This document shows positions 63,955 to 64,000 of a stretch of 64,000 nt of DNA, piece by piece. Source of the DNA: Peterkaempfera bronchialis. Its GTDB lineage: Bacteria > Actinomycetota > Actinomycetes > Streptomycetales > Streptomycetaceae. The notes below the pieces were generated by a model. The model had not been told where the DNA came from. It searched no databases and was given only the letters and a program-made list of their open reading frames with translations. The stretch spans positions 1,426,001-1,490,000 of the forward strand of contig NZ_CP031264.1 of NCBI RefSeq assembly GCF_003258605.2. Direction: 5' to 3'. Within the stretch, counting starts at the first letter, position 1, and each line of letters starts with the position of its first letter. Position numbers and translations under genes: made by a program.

Positions 63955-64000
63955 CCGGCGGACCTCAGTACGCTGGCCCGGCAGCCGTCCCCCTCCCGAT

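Overview
The window is very GC-rich (roughly 73-75 % by eye), with strong third-position GC, frequent GTG/TTG starts and several apparently leaderless genes. Together with a PASTA kinase, an Rv2175c-type DNA-binding protein, class II DAHP synthase, a MacS-type sensor, secreted discoidin-domain hydrolases and NlpC/P60 paralogues, this points to the Streptomycetaceae (Streptomyces, Kitasatospora or Streptacidiphilus relatives; genus not resolvable here). From memory, the order metF - polyprenyl synthase - thiE - Rv2175c-like - thiO/S/G - kinase - bfr/bfd - DAHP synthase - anthranilate synthase - pfk - two-component pair - plsC-type - glucokinase - acyl-CoA ligase - NlpC genes resembles the SCO2100-SCO2140 core region of S. 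coelicolor. No prophage, IS element, CRISPR array or tRNA is visible.

Left part (1-12.0 kb): C-rich 44-45 bp repeats, a CrtI-like FAD oxidoreductase, a divergent HxlR regulator/nitroreductase pair, then a beta-glucan island. The island holds a secreted DUF1996 protein, a LacI repressor, a large secreted GH16/TIM-barrel enzyme flanked by discoidin domains, and a cytosolic GH3. Near-identical palindromes (core TGGAGAGCGCTCTCCA) stand before these genes and again near a sugar ABC transporter-GH1 operon at 18.0-22.5 kb. This suggests one LacI regulon: extracellular cleavage, uptake, intracellular hydrolysis. A VOC/pterin-dehydratase-like fusion closes the section.

Middle (12-33 kb): a Tyr/Gln-rich membrane protein, metF, a polyprenyl synthase, thiE, an Rv2175c-like protein, a ferredoxin-reductase-like enzyme, the ABC/GH1 operon, a TPP riboswitch with thiO-thiS-thiG, an RpiR regulator beside a 5'-truncated DMT transporter, a PASTA Ser/Thr kinase, a GNAT enzyme, an acyltransferase remnant, an alpha/beta hydrolase, a sulfite-oxidase-like protein and bfr with a convergent bfd preceded by iron-box-like sites.

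Right part (32-64 kb): class II DAHP synthase divergent from a trp-type leader peptide (WWW) and attenuator ahead of a fused anthranilate synthase; a P1 peptidase; a phosphofructokinase with D104/K124; a MacS-type sensor and response regulator; lipid, glucokinase, CoA-ligase and mannosyltransferase genes; an M48 protease; a 38-codon Pro-rich peptide gene directly upstream of a stand-alone isoaspartyl-methyltransferase-like gene; a HEXXH protein that seems to start at CTG in a CTGA overlap; three NlpC/P60 paralogues, one behind a c-di-AMP riboswitch; a NYN-domain protein with a probable frameshift; a zinc-ribbon protein; and a rhomboid protease.

The observations most worth following are the peptide/PIMT-like pair (possible RiPP), the beta-glucan LacI regulon that includes a DUF1996 protein and a two-catalytic-domain enzyme, the layered RNA control (TPP, c-di-AMP, trp attenuator), and the CTG-start gene. 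All calls rest on reading the sequence and on family knowledge from memory; no database search was run.
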